A stretch of 64,000 nucleotides of DNA from Streptococcus oralis (GCF_001578705.1 NZ_KQ969037.1:423442-487441), one strand, 5' to 3'. Shown: positions 17,685 to 29,184, counted from the stretch's first letter. The notes: a model not told the origin generated them from the letters alone. Numbers and translations are program-made.

Positions 17685-18659
17685 CTAAGCACCAAAACTC
17701 TTGAAGAAGTTGACAATAGCTTGCCATAGGGAGGTAAAAAAGTTGCCCCCGTCTTCTAGTGCTTTATTGGCATCAAAGTTGAGGTTGATATTTTTAAAGC
17801 TATCTCCAGCTTGGGATACAATACTTTCCTTGAGGTCATTTAGGGTTTTAGTGAAATCAGTATTGTTCAAAATGTCACTCTTTGAGAGGTTGAGCGCAAA
17901 ATTGATGATGATATTGACCTGGTTTCCTGTTATAACCTGATCGAGTTTGTAGTTTTTTAGTGTGTCTTCAACAATTTTGCGGACATCTTCTTCTGTCAGA
18001 TTGCCTTTGGCTTCTTTTGCTTTTGCGATTCCTGTCTTGATATCTGCCAAGGCGACATTGAGTTTATTGGCATCGTAGCCTGATTTATCCTTGTTTTCAG
18101 CATTGATATCTGATAAGGCTTTTAGCTCTTCTTGGGCCAAGGCTTTATTTGATTGCGGTACTTTAGCACCATTAGCTTCTAACGAGTAGTAAATACCTGC
18201 TAGGGCGCTCTCTCCTGTAACTGGAATAGGAGCTGCAACTGTGATTTTGGCATGCTCCACTCCCAGCGTCACTGCTGCGTTGCGGTACATATCCTGCGTC
18301 ACCTTGGTGATATTTTCAGGCGTTTCAATCTTGACCTCTAGAGGCGACTTGTCCCCCAGCTTTTGAATCTTGGCTGACGAATAGAGCTGTAGACTAGCAT
18401 CATTAGCCACATTCATGATTTTCGAGTAGATATCTGGTGTCATAGTTTTGATATCTTTGGTGTCTTTTGATGCATTATAGCCAAGTTTGCTAAGAGTTTG
18501 ATTTTTCTGGTCTTCAGATAGAGAAGAACCTAGGACATATTCGGGTTGTACATAGGTTTCATCGATTACTTTTTGAACATCTGTTGCTGCGTGGACACTC
18601 GTCATAGCTGTTGCGGCCCACAATACTGCAGCACTTGTTAGAAAGAATTTCTTTCTCAT
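17685..18659 (-). CDS. Secreted DUF1002 protein
   Basis: A 324-residue exported protein with a Sec signal peptide ending near VHAA (residue 25). The body fits DUF1002: an opening region with EYVLGSSLSEDQ, an amphipathic centre and the ITVAAPIPVTGESALAGIYYSLE segment (about 145-165). The C-terminus, SLWQAIVNFFKSFG, is short and hydrophobic and may touch the membrane. The start follows AAAGGAGGG. It is part of a conserved streptococcal neighbourhood with the lysozyme-like protein and glyA. Function unknown. Confidence 0.85.
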   Translation of the reverse strand: MRKKFFLTSAAVLWAATAMTSVHAATDVQKVIDETYVQPEYVLGSSLSEDQKNQTLSKLGYNASKDTKDIKTMTPDIYSKIMNVANDASLQLYSSAKIQKLGDKSPLEVKIETPENITKVTQDMYRNAAVTLGVEHAKITVAAPIPVTGESALAGIYYSLEANGAKVPQSNKALAQEELKALSDINAENKDKSGYDANKLNVALADIKTGIAKAKEAKGNLTEEDVRKIVEDTLKNYKLDQVITGNQVNIIINFALNLSKSDILNNTDFTKTLNDLKESIVSQAGDSFKNINLNFDANKALEDGGNFFTSLWQAIVNFFKSFGA

Positions 18660-18745
18660 GGGATATTCCCTCCTTTACCTTTCTAGGGTAATAAAACAAT
18701 CTTAAAGAAAACTTATAGCGAAAAACACCTAGCAAAACCAGATGT

Positions 18746-19348
18746 TTAGAAGAAATTAAAGAATTTCATGATATAAAGGTTGAATTGTACCTGTCTAGAA
18801 TAGTAATAGTTTCCACCATTTACATAGAGTTCAGCTCCGTGGAAGATAGAAATCGGGTTGATATAGGTGTAGGTTTTCCCAGTGGTATTTCCAAGAATTG
18901 GAGCGACGGTTTCACGAGAATATTGTTTGGCCAAGGCAAGAGTGTTTTCCTTACCATTTTGAGCGATAAAATCGATATAAGCGGGGCCAAAATTATAGGC
19001 TTGCACGGCTGTCCAGACATCAACGCCCTTTTCCTGAGCTAGGTAGAGATTATCAGTCAATGCCTGAATCCCCTGACGAATGCTCGTCACATTGTCATTG
19101 ATAGTATTTGTGGTACCGCTAGCAGACTCGCTAGACTGCATGACATCGCCTTCTTTTCCCTTCGTTTCGGTATAAATCATGGCGAGCACAAGCTCTTCAT
19201 TGGCTGGAGTATCTCTTTCACTGAGGATTTCTCGAACCATGGGTTGGTAGGTCATGACTTGCTTCACATCTTGATGGATATGATAGACTTTATAGACAGC
19301 GAAAAGGAAGACTGCTAGCACTAGCACTCTTCGTAGTAATTTAAACAT
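18746..19348 (-). CDS. pmp23: Membrane-anchored lysozyme-like peptidoglycan hydrolase
   Basis: A 200-residue protein with one N-terminal membrane helix (about 8-24) and an extracellular lysozyme-like domain. The likely catalytic Glu is in [20 protein letters not shown] (about 57-76), the pattern of Slt/gp13-type glycan cleavers. [15 protein letters not shown] (about 115-129) completes the groove. Size and context match pneumococcal Pmp23, reported to affect septum formation; I recall this from memory. The ATG overlaps the stop of the upstream NdpA-like gene (TAATG), implying coupled translation. Confidence 0.82.
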   Translation of the reverse strand: MFKLLRRVLVLAVFLFAVYKVYHIHQDVKQVMTYQPMVREILSERDTPANEELVLAMIYTETKGKEGDVMQSSESASGTTNTINDNVTSIRQGIQALTDNLYLAQEKGVDVWTAVQAYNFGPAYIDFIAQNGKENTLALAKQYSRETVAPILGNTTGKTYTYINPISIFHGAELYVNGGNYYYSRQVQFNLYIMKFFNFF

Positions 19349-20322
19349 TATTTACTTTGAATATCCTCGATATTTTTGATTAAGATAGAATAGGTTCCAT
19401 TGTCATTTTGGATAAACTCGACCGATTCTGCATCTTGGTAAACATTATTTGGAACGATAAGTTCGATTCCGTTTGACAAGGAAAGTTTTTGGTTTTCAAA
19501 TTTCTTGAGCTGACGACTGGCATCAATTTCATCGAACTGGACTGGTTCTGGTACAGCTTCTTTGACTTGGTCAATAAAGCTCAAACGAGCTGTCAGATTG
19601 TTATCAAAAAGGTCGTTAGCCAATTTCTCAGGAGACAGTTCATTGCTTTCTTCAAGATTGTTGAAAATCGCTGATTTAACCTTGGATTGAAATTGAAAAT
19701 CATCTGTGTTAAAGGACTCTGCGATTCTCTGGGCTGTTTTTTCCAGTTCCTTGATGGATTTTTTTGGTGAAATCTTAGGTGCAACGCTTAAGAGATTATC
19801 TGAAAAATAATTCAAGAAAGTTCCATTATACTTGATTCGTTTTTCGATGAGATGGTACTTGCGACTTTGAAGATTGACCACCAAAGCCTCATCAGCTCCC
19901 GTTCCAAATCCAGGCAGGTTATTCTGAGTCAGCTTGATTGGATTATCAACTTCCCCACCGAGGTGGGTCAAGGTCTCACGTAGAGCAATTCGCAAGAAAG
20001 CGAAATGTTCTACGCCTTCTTTAGAAAACTGAACAAAAACCAAGTCATTGGTCTTGAGATTTTCAGAAATGCTAAACTCCTCTTTCCAAAGATTAGCCAG
20101 TGTTACTGATGTCTCCAACAAATCATCCGTGATGTGATTGAAGAAGGGATTTTCTTCTTCGAAAATCCCAGTCTTGGCTTCATCTGAATACACACGTTCG
20201 ATTTTTTTGCGCAAGTATTCTTCGATTTTTGGAGTGATATTGAGAAATTTATCCGCTAGAAACAGCTCGGTATCATCTGGGCTGAACTGATGGATAATAG
20301 CTTTCTTAATATAAATGTCCAT
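19348..20322 (-). CDS. Nucleoid-associated protein, NdpA/YejK family
   Basis: A 324-residue cytoplasmic protein. The N-terminus, [17 protein letters not shown], and the centre, [17 protein letters not shown], are typical of the NdpA/YejK family, which in E. coli binds nucleoid DNA; the streptococcal role is untested. The ATG at 20322 is chosen because its site (GAGGA) lies inside the last glyA codons. The frame could be extended upstream but without a site. It sits between glyA and the lysozyme-like gene in one transcription unit. Confidence 0.85.
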   Translation of the reverse strand: MDIYIKKAIIHQFSPDDTELFLADKFLNITPKIEEYLRKKIERVYSDEAKTGIFEEENPFFNHITDDLLETSVTLANLWKEEFSISENLKTNDLVFVQFSKEGVEHFAFLRIALRETLTHLGGEVDNPIKLTQNNLPGFGTGADEALVVNLQSRKYHLIEKRIKYNGTFLNYFSDNLLSVAPKISPKKSIKELEKTAQRIAESFNTDDFQFQSKVKSAIFNNLEESNELSPEKLANDLFDNNLTARLSFIDQVKEAVPEPVQFDEIDASRQLKKFENQKLSLSNGIELIVPNNVYQDAESVEFIQNDNGTYSILIKNIEDIQSK

Positions 20323-20329
20323 AAAAGTA

Positions 20330-21586
20330 TTAGTCCTCGTATAGTGGGAAGGCATCTGTCAACGCTTTGACTTCACTTCTCACTTCTTCTAAGACAGCTT
20401 CATTTTCTGCATTTTTAAGGGTTTTAATGATGAGTTCAGCAACTTTACGGCTTTCTTCTTCACCAAATCCACGTGCAGTGATGGCTGCAGATCCGATACG
20501 AATACCACTTGTCTTGAATGGTGACAAGGTTTCGTATGGGATTGAGTTTTTATTTAGGGTAATATTAACCTCATCCAGCAAGTTTTGAGCAACTTTTCCG
20601 TTTTCTACAACTTTAGTTACATCAACAAGGAAGAGGTGATTTTCAGTCCCGCCAGAAATGATACGGAAATCAGGGTCTTGCAAGAAGACTTCAACCATAG
20701 CCTTGCTGTTTTTGATAACATTAGCTGCATATTCTTTGAAGGCTGGATCTAAAACTTCTTTGAAGGATACAGCCTTAGCAGCGACAACATGCTCCAAAGG
20801 ACCGCCCTGAATACCTGGGAAAATAGCTGAGTTGATTTTCTTAGCAAGTTCCTCATCATTTGTCAAAATTAAACCACCACGAGGACCACGAAGGGTTTTG
20901 TGGGTCGTTGTTGTAGTGATATGAGCGTATGGTACTGGGCTTGGATGAAGACCGGCCGCAACCAAACCAGCGATATGGGCCATATCTACCATGAGCTTAG
21001 CGCCAACAGCATCAGCAATTTCACGGAATTTTGAAAAGTCGATAATTTGAGAATAGGCTGAAGCACCAGCTACGATCAATTTTGGTTTTACTTCTTGGGC
21101 TTGTTTTAAGATCGCATCAAAGTCCAAGAGTTCCGTTTCAGGATCCACACTATAAGAAACAAAGTTGTAGGTTTGACCAGAGAAACTGACAGAAGCTCCG
21201 TGGGTCAAGTGTCCACCTGCTGCCAAATCCATCCCCATAACCGTATCACCTGGCTCAATCAAGGCCATGTAAGCCGCGCAGTTGGCTTGGCTTCCTGAGT
21301 GTGGTTGGACATTGGCGAATTTAGCACCGAAAATTTCTTTCGCGCGTTCAATAGCAAGAGTCTCTACCACATCTACCACATCAGTTCCACCATAATAACG
21401 GCGGCCTGGGTAACCCTCGGCATATTTGTTGGTCAAGATAGACCCTTGAGCAGCCATTACAGCCTTGGAAACAACGTTTTCCGAAGCAATTAACTCAATG
21501 TTGTTTTGTTGGCGTTCTTCTTCTTTGGCAATAGCATTCCAGAGATCAGCATCGTATGCTTTAAAATCTTCTTTGTCAAAAATCAT
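20330..21586 (-). CDS. glyA: Serine hydroxymethyltransferase
   Basis: Interconverts serine and glycine with tetrahydrofolate, the main source of one-carbon units. The full-length 418 residues contain [15 protein letters not shown] near 95 and the PLP lysine in [14 protein letters not shown] (about 222-235). Starts at ATG behind AAAGGAG. It follows the prfA-prmC-tsaC-GNAT block with a 55-nt gap, and its 3' end supplies the ribosome binding site of the next gene. Confidence 0.97.
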   Translation of the reverse strand: MIFDKEDFKAYDADLWNAIAKEEERQQNNIELIASENVVSKAVMAAQGSILTNKYAEGYPGRRYYGGTDVVDVVETLAIERAKEIFGAKFANVQPHSGSQANCAAYMALIEPGDTVMGMDLAAGGHLTHGASVSFSGQTYNFVSYSVDPETELLDFDAILKQAQEVKPKLIVAGASAYSQIIDFSKFREIADAVGAKLMVDMAHIAGLVAAGLHPSPVPYAHITTTTTHKTLRGPRGGLILTNDEELAKKINSAIFPGIQGGPLEHVVAAKAVSFKEVLDPAFKEYAANVIKNSKAMVEVFLQDPDFRIISGGTENHLFLVDVTKVVENGKVAQNLLDEVNITLNKNSIPYETLSPFKTSGIRIGSAAITARGFGEEESRKVAELIIKTLKNAENEAVLEEVRSEVKALTDAFPLYED

Positions 21587-21640
21587 AGGTCTTCTCCTTT
21601 ATAGTGTGACTGGTCCTTTAGTTTGTTTTTACAAAATAAA

Positions 21641-22072
21641 CTAAAAGATGCGAATAAACCGTTTTTGCACTTTATCACAAGTATAACCAACTTTTTCATA
21701 AAATGCATGAGCACCCAGACGATGATCAGCAGAGTTTAAGCGGATAAACCCATAGCCCCGTCTTTTTGCCTCTTCTTCCAACCCTTGCATTAAGCTTTTA
21801 CCAATACCTTGCCCTTGTGCTTGAGGTGAAACCGCTAAGCCTAAGATATTAAATCCTGCTTTGGAATAGAGGGATTCATAAACTTCAGCATGGACATATC
21901 CAAGTAGGACATGGCTGGCTTCATCCTCATAACCAAGTAGGAAATGATGTGAATCCTGAGATAGTCTAGCTAGTTGACTAGCTGTGTCCTCTGGACTAAA
22001 AGTATAGCCCAAAGTCTCTTGGTTAATCTCACATATAGCTTTCACATCTGTTTCTTGCAAATCTCTTAGCAT
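21641..22072 (-). CDS. GNAT-family N-acetyltransferase
   Basis: A 143-residue GNAT protein. The acetyl-CoA motif reads AVSPQAQGQGIGKSLMQ (about 86-102), followed by IRLNSADHRLGAHAFYEKVGY at the C-terminus. The ATG at 22072 is preferred because GAGGAGGA from the tsaC end lies just upstream; the longer frame has no site. It is tucked directly behind tsaC. A RimI-like role on a ribosomal protein is possible, but the substrate cannot be told from sequence. Confidence 0.85.
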   Translation of the reverse strand: MLRDLQETDVKAICEINQETLGYTFSPEDTASQLARLSQDSHHFLLGYEDEASHVLLGYVHAEVYESLYSKAGFNILGLAVSPQAQGQGIGKSLMQGLEEEAKRRGYGFIRLNSADHRLGAHAFYEKVGYTCDKVQKRFIRIF

Positions 22073-22073
22073 C

Positions 22074-22676
22074 TCATTCCTCCTCAAAAGAAATCTCTGG
22101 CAACTGAGCGAGAATATCTTCACGCTTGATTGCCCCTTGGCGTAAGATTTTCACCTTATCTCCAGACAAATCCAAAATAGTTGAATCCAGTCCAGTTAGA
22201 AAAGCATCGTCCTCCAGACCCAGAACCTCTTGGTCAAAATCTTCAAGGATTTGCTGAAAGGTCACGCCACTTGCCTGACCTGAAATATTGGCAGACGGTC
22301 CAATCAAGGGACCAGTCTCTCGGATCAAATCAAGCGTAATGGGGTGACTCGGCATCCGAAATCCAACAGTTGCAAGCCCAGAATTGACCCAATAGGGAAT
22401 ATTGTCATTGGCTTCGAGGATAATGGTCAAGGGACCTGGTAAAAAGCTCTCCACAAGCTTTTTTAGATAAGTTGGTTGATTCTTTGAAAAGTGCAAGATG
22501 TCCTCTAGAGAAGCGACATTAAGATTGAGCGCCTTTTCTCTAGGACGACGTTTGAGTTGGTAAACATGGTCGACAGCTTTTTCATCTAAGGCCTTAGCAA
22601 AAAGACCGTAAACTGTCTCTGTAGGCAAAACAACAGCTCCGCCCTTTTCCAACTCTTGTCTAATCCTGTCCATCAT
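22074..22676 (-). CDS. tsaC: L-threonylcarbamoyladenylate synthase
   Basis: Makes threonylcarbamoyl-AMP from threonine, bicarbonate and ATP, for t6A at position 37 of ANN-decoding tRNAs. About 200 residues with YrdC/Sua5 motifs: VVLPTETVYGLFAKA (about 16-30), the KRRPREKALNL segment and GPLIGPSANISG near 128-140. It is the short, YrdC-only form. The start overlaps the prmC end; the first of two tandem ATGs is given. Confidence 0.92.
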   Translation of the reverse strand: MMDRIRQELEKGGAVVLPTETVYGLFAKALDEKAVDHVYQLKRRPREKALNLNVASLEDILHFSKNQPTYLKKLVESFLPGPLTIILEANDNIPYWVNSGLATVGFRMPSHPITLDLIRETGPLIGPSANISGQASGVTFQQILEDFDQEVLGLEDDAFLTGLDSTILDLSGDKVKILRQGAIKREDILAQLPEISFEEE

Positions 22677-23496
22677 CAACTACAACCATCCTATCTTGAC
22701 CAAATTGGTCCTTGAGTGTTCGTACCCGTTTTTCAGGAAGATATTTCCTAAAAAGCGCAGGAACACTTTGACCTTGCTTGTATCCAATTTCAAGGTAAAT
22801 CTTACCACCATCTTTGAGATAGTCTTTTGCATCTTCCGCAATTCTACGGTAAATAGCTAGGCCATCCTCATCTGCAAAGAGAGCTAGGTGAGGTTCTGAA
22901 TGCAAAATATTCAAACCAACCTCTGACTCATCTTCACGAGAGATATAGGGTGGATTGGATACAATTATATCATATTTTTCAGAAATTTCTGTAAAACAAT
23001 CGGATTTTTTTAAAAATATCTGGAGATTCTGAACTTTAGCGTTTTCAGATGCCAAATCTAGAGCATCTTGAGAAATATCTGCTGCCGCAACTGACCAATC
23101 TGGTCTATTTTTTGCTAAAGCAATAGCAATGGCCCCGCTACCTGTACCGATATCAAGTACTGAAAGATTCGTCTCAGGATTTTCTGCCAAGATTAGTTCT
23201 ACCAACTCCTCTGTTTCCGGACGAGGAATCAAAACCCGCTCATCTACTTTTAACTGCATTCTAAAGAAATCTGCGTGACCAATGATATACTGAGCTGGTT
23301 TGTGAGCTGCTAACTGCTGGTAAATCTCTTCTACAAATTGTCTTTCTTCCTCTGTTACCTCTTGCTGAAGGGCAAAGACAAAGTCCGTAAAAGAGAGATT
23401 TTTTAAGCTACGATAGACAAAAGAGAGGCTTTCTGCTTCCTCTCCTTGTCTTATCAACTCTTCTTCAAAATCTGAAAATAATTGAGCTAATTTCAT
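22660..23496 (-). CDS. prmC: Peptide chain release factor N5-glutamine methyltransferase
   Basis: Methylates the Gln of the GGQ motif in release factors. The 278 residues have an N-terminal helical domain, RPETEELVELIL (about 92-103), the SAM motif LDIGTGSGAIAIALA (about 115-129) and the catalytic SNPPYISR near 182. It directly follows prfA, with TAATG overlap, so enzyme and substrate are co-translated. Length and order are standard for Firmicutes. Confidence 0.95.
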   Translation of the reverse strand: MKLAQLFSDFEEELIRQGEEAESLSFVYRSLKNLSFTDFVFALQQEVTEEERQFVEEIYQQLAAHKPAQYIIGHADFFRMQLKVDERVLIPRPETEELVELILAENPETNLSVLDIGTGSGAIAIALAKNRPDWSVAAADISQDALDLASENAKVQNLQIFLKKSDCFTEISEKYDIIVSNPPYISREDESEVGLNILHSEPHLALFADEDGLAIYRRIAEDAKDYLKDGGKIYLEIGYKQGQSVPALFRKYLPEKRVRTLKDQFGQDRMVVVDDGQD

Positions 23497-24575
23497 TATT
23501 TGTTTAATTCTTCTAATTTTTGCGTTTGGTCATAGAGTACCAAGGCATCTACAACTTCGTCCAATTTACCAGACAAGATGGTATCTAGTTTTTGAAGGGT
23601 CAAGCCGATACGGTGGTCTGTGACACGGTTTTGTGGGAAATTGTAAGTACGGATACGTTCTGAACGGTCACCAGTACCGATAGTAGACTTACGCTCAGCG
23701 TCTTGTTCATCTTGGGCAATCTGCGCAAAGTGGTCAGCAACACGCGCACGGATGATCTTCATAGCCTTTTCACGGTTCTTCTGCTGGGTCCGTTCTTCCT
23801 GCATCTCAACCTTGATATTGGTTGGCAAGTGAACGATACGAACGGCAGTCGCAACCTTGTTGACGTTCTGTCCACCCGCACCAGATGCGTGGTAGATGTC
23901 AACACGAAGGTCTTTTGGATCAATGTCGTACTCAACTTCTTCCACTTCAGGCATGACAAGGACAGTCGCTGTCGAGGTATGAACACGCCCTTGGCTTTCT
24001 GTCACAGGGACACGTTGCACACGGTGGGCACCAGATTCATACTTAAGTTTAGAGTAAACTGACTGACCTGATACCATAGCAACCACTTCTTTGAAACCAC
24101 CGACACCATTCATAGAAGCCTCCATGACTTCAAAGCGCCATCCTTGGGCTTCCGCATACTTTTGGTACATGGTTAGCAAATCCCCAGCGAAAAGTGCTGC
24201 TTCATCTCCACCAGCTGCTCCACGGATTTCAAGGATGATGTTCTTGTCATCGTTTGGATCCTTTGGAAGGAGCAAAATTTTCAATTTTTCTTCATACTCT
24301 TCTTTTTCAGCCTTGGCATCTTTGAGCTCTTGCTTGGCCATTTCTTCCAAGTCCGCATCTCCACCTGATTCCTTAATCATTTCTTCGGCATCGATGATGT
24401 TTTGAAGGACCTGTTTGTATTCACGGTAGGCTGTTACGGTGTCACGAGTGGAAGCTTCTTCTTTTGAAAGCTCCATGAAACGCTTGGTGTCTGAGACGAC
24501 ATCTGGGTCACTAAGCAACTCTCCTAATTCTTCATAACGGTCTTCTACAGCTTGTAGTTGATCATAGATGTTCAT
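23496..24575 (-). CDS. prfA: Peptide chain release factor 1
   Basis: Terminates translation at UAA and UAG. 359 residues with the codon-reading tripeptide in [12 protein letters not shown] (PVT, about 184-186) and the hydrolysis motif [12 protein letters not shown] (GGQ near 230). The ATG overlaps the tdk stop (ATGA) and has a GGAG site in the tdk end. Operon order tdk-prfA-prmC-tsaC-GNAT-glyA is conserved in streptococci. Confidence 0.97.
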   Translation of the reverse strand: MNIYDQLQAVEDRYEELGELLSDPDVVSDTKRFMELSKEEASTRDTVTAYREYKQVLQNIIDAEEMIKESGGDADLEEMAKQELKDAKAEKEEYEEKLKILLLPKDPNDDKNIILEIRGAAGGDEAALFAGDLLTMYQKYAEAQGWRFEVMEASMNGVGGFKEVVAMVSGQSVYSKLKYESGAHRVQRVPVTESQGRVHTSTATVLVMPEVEEVEYDIDPKDLRVDIYHASGAGGQNVNKVATAVRIVHLPTNIKVEMQEERTQQKNREKAMKIIRARVADHFAQIAQDEQDAERKSTIGTGDRSERIRTYNFPQNRVTDHRIGLTLQKLDTILSGKLDEVVDALVLYDQTQKLEELNK

Positions 24576-25162
24576 TTTTCTTCATTCTCCTTATTGATTT
24601 CAGGGGCAAAATAATGTTTACGGCAGACTGAGATATAGGTTTCATTTCCACCGATCTGAATTTGTTCGCCATCATAGACTGGCACACCATCATGCGTACG
24701 CAATACCATAGTCGCCTTTTTCTTACAGTACTGACAGATGGTCTTTATTTCTTCAATCTTGTCTGCTAAGAGCAAGAGGTATTTGGAACCTTCGAACAAT
24801 TCATTGCGAAAGTCATTTTTCAAACCAAAAGCCATGACAGGTATGTCTAACTCATCAACAACACGAGCTAGATCGTAAACGTGGTGACGCTTGAGAAATT
24901 GAGCCTCATCGACTAGCACACAATATGGTTTCTCAGATAAGTCTCGGATATAGCCAAAGATATCCGTCGTTTCCTCAATCGCAATAGCTGGGCGTTTCAT
25001 GCCAATCCGACTCGATACATAGCCAACACCGTCACGCGTATCCAGAGCCGAAGTCATAATCACAACTCCTTTACCTTGCTCCTCATAGTTATAGGCCACC
25101 TTGAGAATCTCAATCGTCTTACCAGAGTTCATGGTCCCATAACGATAATACAACTGTGCCAT
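24572..25162 (-). CDS. tdk: Thymidine kinase
   Basis: Phosphorylates thymidine for salvage. 196 residues, type II family: P-loop [13 protein letters not shown] (about 9-21), [11 protein letters not shown] (about 82-92) and two Cys pairs for zinc, CQYCKK (about 142) and CRKH near the end. First gene of the prfA operon. A TGA TATACT extended -10 lies upstream in the 123-nt region shared with the divergent tautomerase gene. Confidence 0.96.
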   Translation of the reverse strand: MAQLYYRYGTMNSGKTIEILKVAYNYEEQGKGVVIMTSALDTRDGVGYVSSRIGMKRPAIAIEETTDIFGYIRDLSEKPYCVLVDEAQFLKRHHVYDLARVVDELDIPVMAFGLKNDFRNELFEGSKYLLLLADKIEEIKTICQYCKKKATMVLRTHDGVPVYDGEQIQIGGNETYISVCRKHYFAPEINKENEEK

Positions 25163-25285
25163 GTTTCTTGCTTCACGTCCATTTCTAAATTTTTACTACA
25201 TTCTAGTATATCATAATTTTCTGAAGCTTTAAACGGCAAAATGTGGTAAAATAGAAGAAATCAAAAACTAGTGGAGGAAGCTATT

Positions 25286-25468
25286 ATGCCATTTGTACGC
25301 ATCGATTTATTTGAAGGTCGCACGCTCGAGCAAAAGAAAGCTCTTGCTAAGGAAGTAACGGAAGCTGTTGTTCGTAACACTGGAGCACCTCAGTCTGCTG
25401 TTCATGTCATCATCAACGACATGCCAGAGGGAACTTATTTCCCTCAGGGTGAAATGCGCACCAAATAA
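25286..25468 (+). CDS. 4-oxalocrotonate tautomerase-family protein
   Basis: A 60-residue tautomerase; after Met removal, Pro-1 of PFVRIDLFEGRT is the expected catalytic base. Arg near 11 and residues near 39 fit the family, which forms small hexamers. The ATG at 25286 follows GGAGGAAG; the upstream GTG lies inside that site. Its substrate in streptococci is unknown. The gene is monocistronic, with an extended -10 (TGG TAAAAT) upstream and a terminator just behind. Confidence 0.88.
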   Translation: MPFVRIDLFEGRTLEQKKALAKEVTEAVVRNTGAPQSAVHVIINDMPEGTYFPQGEMRTK

Positions 25469-25471
25469 ACC

Positions 25472-25499
25472 AGCTTAAGCAGAATTGCTTAGGCTTTTT
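25472..25499 (+). terminator. Terminator of the tautomerase gene
   Basis: A 10-bp stem (25472-25481 with 25486-25495, one G-T pair) followed by a run of T. Confidence 0.8.
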
Positions 25500-25602
25500 C
25501 AATCTCCAAGTAGCATCCATTGAAGAAATAGTCTAATTTTGTTACAATTTGAAGAGATGCTTGGATACCTATCCTAAGAAAAGAAATACAAAAGGAAATA
25601 GT

Positions 25603-26976
25603 ATGATTACACGTGAATTTGATACCATCGCTGCTATCTCTACTCCACTAGGTGAAGGGGCCATTGGTATTGTCCGCCTGAGTGGAACTGACAGTTTTGC
25701 TATTGCGCAAAAGATTTTCAAAGGAAAAGACTTGAGCAAGGTTGCAAGCCATACTCTCAACTACGGACATATCGTTGACCCTCAAACTGGTAAGGTTATG
25801 GACGAGGTTATGGTTGGGGCTATGAAGTCTCCAAAAACCTTCACTCGTGAAGATATTATCGAGATTAACACCCACGGTGGGATTGCAGTAACCAATGAAA
25901 TTCTCCAGTTAGCTATCCGTGAAGGTGCTCGGTTGGCAGAACCTGGTGAATTTACCAAGCGCGCCTTTCTAAACGGTCGCGTGGACTTGACACAGGCTGA
26001 GGCGGTGATGGACATCATCCGTGCCAAGACAGACAAGGCTATGAACATTGCTGTCAAACAACTAGATGGTTCCCTTTCTGACCTCATTAATAATACTCGC
26101 CAAGAAATCCTCAATACGCTTGCCCAAGTAGAGGTCAATATCGACTACCCTGAGTATGATGATGTTGAGGAAGCTACTACTGCTGTTGTCCGCGAGAAGA
26201 CTATGGAGTTTGAACAATTGCTAACCAATCTCCTTAGAACAGCTCGTCGTGGTAAAATCCTTCGTGAGGGAATTTCAACTGCTATCATCGGACGTCCCAA
26301 CGTTGGAAAATCCAGCCTCCTCAACAACCTCTTGCGTGAGGACAAGGCCATCGTTACAGATATTGCTGGTACTACCCGAGATGTTATCGAAGAATACGTC
26401 AACATTAACGGGGTTCCTCTCAAATTGATTGATACAGCCGGTATACGGGAAACAGATGATATCGTGGAACAAATCGGTGTCGAACGTTCTAGAAAAGCCC
26501 TCAAGGAAGCTGACTTGGTACTACTAGTATTAAATGCCAGTGAACCACTGACCGCCCAAGATCGCCAACTCTTAGAAATCAGCCAAGATACCAACCGCAT
26601 TATTCTACTTAATAAAACTGATCTTCCTGAAGCAATTGAAACTTCGGAACTACCAGAAGATGTCATTCGCATTTCAGTCCTTAAAAACCAAAACATCGAT
26701 AAGATTGAAGAGCGTATCAATAACCTCTTCTTTGAAAATGCTGGTTTGGTCGAGCAAGATGCCACTTACCTGTCTAATGCCCGTCATATTTCCTTGATTG
26801 AAAAAGCAGTTGAAAGCCTACAAGCTGTTAACGAAGGTCTTGAACTGGGGATGCCAGTTGATTTGCTTCAAGTTGACTTGACTCGTACTTGGGAAATTCT
26901 CGGAGAAATCACTGGGGATGCTGCTCCTGATGAACTCATTACACAACTCTTTAGCCAATTCTGTTTAGGAAAATAA
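25603..26976 (+). CDS. mnmE: tRNA-modifying GTPase MnmE
   Basis: With MnmG it installs the cmnm5 group on the wobble uridine of certain tRNAs. 457 residues: an N-terminal folate-binding domain, a helical domain, an inserted G domain ([32 protein letters not shown], about residues 225-340) and the C-terminal CLGK, whose Cys is conserved. The ATG at 25603 follows AAAGGAAA; the frame extends 18 codons upstream without a site. Monocistronic, with a shared terminator against dapA. Confidence 0.97.
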   Translation: MITREFDTIAAISTPLGEGAIGIVRLSGTDSFAIAQKIFKGKDLSKVASHTLNYGHIVDPQTGKVMDEVMVGAMKSPKTFTREDIIEINTHGGIAVTNEILQLAIREGARLAEPGEFTKRAFLNGRVDLTQAEAVMDIIRAKTDKAMNIAVKQLDGSLSDLINNTRQEILNTLAQVEVNIDYPEYDDVEEATTAVVREKTMEFEQLLTNLLRTARRGKILREGISTAIIGRPNVGKSSLLNNLLREDKAIVTDIAGTTRDVIEEYVNINGVPLKLIDTAGIRETDDIVEQIGVERSRKALKEADLVLLVLNASEPLTAQDRQLLEISQDTNRIILLNKTDLPEAIETSELPEDVIRISVLKNQNIDKIEERINNLFFENAGLVEQDATYLSNARHISLIEKAVESLQAVNEGLELGMPVDLLQVDLTRTWEILGEITGDAAPDELITQLFSQFCLGK

Positions 26977-26978
26977 GA

Positions 26979-27008
26979 AAAATCCATGATCATTTGGTCA
27001 TGGATTTT
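26979..27008. terminator. Bidirectional terminator between mnmE and dapA
   Basis: An 11-bp perfect stem AAAATCCATGA (26979-26989) with TCATGGATTTT (26998-27008) lies between the convergent genes and has U-runs on both strands. Confidence 0.88.
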
Positions 27009-27018
27009 ATAGTCTTTA

Positions 27019-27954
27019 TTAGTAATCTGGTCTTAAGACACCTGTTACAGTTGCCTTTGTTGCCTCATAGTCGCCGTCAATAACGACCTTGATAATGCGT
27101 TTGGCATCTTCTTCTGGTGCTGGAACTAATGGCAAACGAGTTGGTCCAGCATCAAATCCCATGTAGTTAAGTACTGCTTTAACAGGAGCAGGACTTGGAT
27201 AAGAGAAGAGCGCATTGACCTTAGGAATGAATTTACGCTGAATAGCTGCAGCCTTCTTCATATCGCTTTCTGCAATGGCAGTAAACATCTCGTGCATCTC
27301 ATCCCCGTTTGTATGAGAGGCGACAGAAATAACCCCATCCGCACCAAGATTCATGGCATGGAAGGCATCACCATCTTCACCAGTATAGATCAAGAACTCT
27401 TCTGGCTTGTGCTCAATCAAGTAAGCCATATTGGCCAAGCTGGTACATTCTTTGACACCAATGATATTTGGATGGTCAGCCAAGCGAAGCATGGTTTCTG
27501 GAGTCAATTCGACTACTACACGCCCTGGAATGTTATAGATGATAATGGGTAAATCAGAAGCATCTGCAATAGCTTTAAAGTGCTGGTACATCCCTTCTTG
27601 AGAAGGTTTATTGTAGTAAGGTACGATAGCAAGTCCAGCTGCGAAACCACCAAATTCTGCTACTTCTTTGACAAACTCAATCGAGTCACGTGTGTCATTG
27701 GTACCTACACCCGCAATCAAAGGAACGCGTCCATTGACAACCTTCTGAACAGCCGCAAACAATTCCAACTCTTCATCGTGGGTCAAGGTCGGACTCTCTG
27801 CGGTAGTCCCAGCTAGCAGAATACCATCTGTATGATGGGCCAACAAATGCTCAATCAAGGCAGGAATGGCATCAAAGTTGATGGAACCGTCCTCATGGAA
27901 AGGGGTAATGAAGGCCGTGATGATTTTACACTCTTTTAAATCTTGGTAAGACAT
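27019..27954 (-). CDS. dapA: 4-hydroxy-tetrahydrodipicolinate synthase
   Basis: Condenses pyruvate with aspartate semialdehyde at the start of lysine and diaminopimelate synthesis. 311 residues: [13 protein letters not shown] (about 50), the Tyr in IIYNIPGRV (about 138) and the Schiff-base Lys in IGVKECTS (about 165). The start at 27954 has GAGAGG 8 nt upstream. It follows asd by about 50 nt in the same direction, so product and user are co-expressed. Confidence 0.95.
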   Translation of the reverse strand: MSYQDLKECKIITAFITPFHEDGSINFDAIPALIEHLLAHHTDGILLAGTTAESPTLTHDEELELFAAVQKVVNGRVPLIAGVGTNDTRDSIEFVKEVAEFGGFAAGLAIVPYYNKPSQEGMYQHFKAIADASDLPIIIYNIPGRVVVELTPETMLRLADHPNIIGVKECTSLANMAYLIEHKPEEFLIYTGEDGDAFHAMNLGADGVISVASHTNGDEMHEMFTAIAESDMKKAAAIQRKFIPKVNALFSYPSPAPVKAVLNYMGFDAGPTRLPLVPAPEEDAKRIIKVVIDGDYEATKATVTGVLRPDY

Positions 27955-28005
27955 GAGAAACACCTCTCTATTTCAAAGAAGGAGTTCATTCGAACTCCTA
28001 AACCA

Positions 28006-29082
28006 TTATTTCAATTCAAATTTCAGCTCAGCTGTTGGACGGACCAAACCACGCTCATGAAGCGTTTCTGCGATCTGTACAGAGTTCCAAGCAGCACCTT
28101 TGAGAAGGTTATCTGACACAACCCACATATGAATTCCTTTCTCGGCATCCAAGTCTTTACGGATACGACCAACAAAGGTATCACGTGAGCCAACAGCATT
28201 GATGGCTTGAGGATAGATTTGATGAGCTACATCATCTTCAAGAACTGCACCAGGGAAGGCTGCGATGGCTGCTTTCACTTCTTCGATTGGAGCCACTTCT
28301 TTTGTTTCGATGTAAACAGACTCAGAGTGAGCTGACAAGACTGGAATACGTACACAGGTTGCAGATACTGCAATGCTGTCATCTTCCATGATTTTCTTCG
28401 TTTCCTTGGTCATCTTCATCTCTTCATAAGTGTAATCATTGTCAGTAAAGACATCGATTTGCGGAAGAGCGTTAAAAGCGATTGGATAGTGTTTCTTGTC
28501 ACCACCTGAAGGCAAGATTTCCGCATGCAAATCACGTGGATTCACACCATCATTCAAGACTTCACGAAGTTCACGTTGTGTTTCAAGAATCGCACCCATA
28601 CCTGCACCTGAAACAGCCTGGTAAGTTGAAACGATGATACGGTCCAAGCCCCATTTTTGACGAACAGGCTCAAGCGCCACCATCATTTGGATTGTCGAAC
28701 AGTTAGGGCAGGCAATGATTCCATTGTGGGCATCCAAGGCATGTGCATTGACCTCTGGAACCACCAATGGTACATCTGGATTTTGGCGGAAATAAGATGT
28801 GTTATCTACTACTACCGCTCCAGCTTGAACTGCATATGGTGCATACTTAGCTGATGTCGAACCGCCCGCTGAGAAGAGAGCAATATCAACACCTTCAAAA
28901 GCAGTTTCAGTCGTTTCTTCAATCGTAATATCTTGGTCTTTAAATTTCAAAGTCTTGCCTGCTGAACGTGCAGAAGCAAGGTAACGGATTTTATCGATTG
29001 GAAGTGTTGATTCTTCCAACATTTTTATCATCTGAGCTCCGACAGCACCTGTCGCGCCGACTACAGCAACTGTATATCCCAT
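28006..29082 (-). CDS. asd: Aspartate-semialdehyde dehydrogenase
   Basis: Reduces aspartyl phosphate to aspartate semialdehyde, a precursor of lysine, threonine and methionine. 358 residues: [13 protein letters not shown] at the N-terminus, the catalytic Cys in [10 protein letters not shown] (about 128) and the active-site His in [10 protein letters not shown]. The semialdehyde is also the co-substrate of the carboxyspermidine pathway encoded at 3-5 kb. The asd RNA ends 103 nt upstream of the start. Confidence 0.96.
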   Translation of the reverse strand: MGYTVAVVGATGAVGAQMIKMLEESTLPIDKIRYLASARSAGKTLKFKDQDITIEETTETAFEGVDIALFSAGGSTSAKYAPYAVQAGAVVVDNTSYFRQNPDVPLVVPEVNAHALDAHNGIIACPNCSTIQMMVALEPVRQKWGLDRIIVSTYQAVSGAGMGAILETQRELREVLNDGVNPRDLHAEILPSGGDKKHYPIAFNALPQIDVFTDNDYTYEEMKMTKETKKIMEDDSIAVSATCVRIPVLSAHSESVYIETKEVAPIEEVKAAIAAFPGAVLEDDVAHQIYPQAINAVGSRDTFVGRIRKDLDAEKGIHMWVVSDNLLKGAAWNSVQIAETLHERGLVRPTAELKFELK

Positions 29083-29184
29083 AACTAACCTCTTTCGGAA
29101 TTTTCTAAAAATTTCTATAATAGATGTATTATACTACTTTTTCCAGAAATTGAAAAGTATTTTTGGGTTCTATTTTCTGAAAAT

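Noticed and set aside
26145-26765. 206-codon open frame opposite mnmE
   Set aside because: Ser/Arg/Ile-rich shadow typical of antisense frames; mnmE is unequivocal here.
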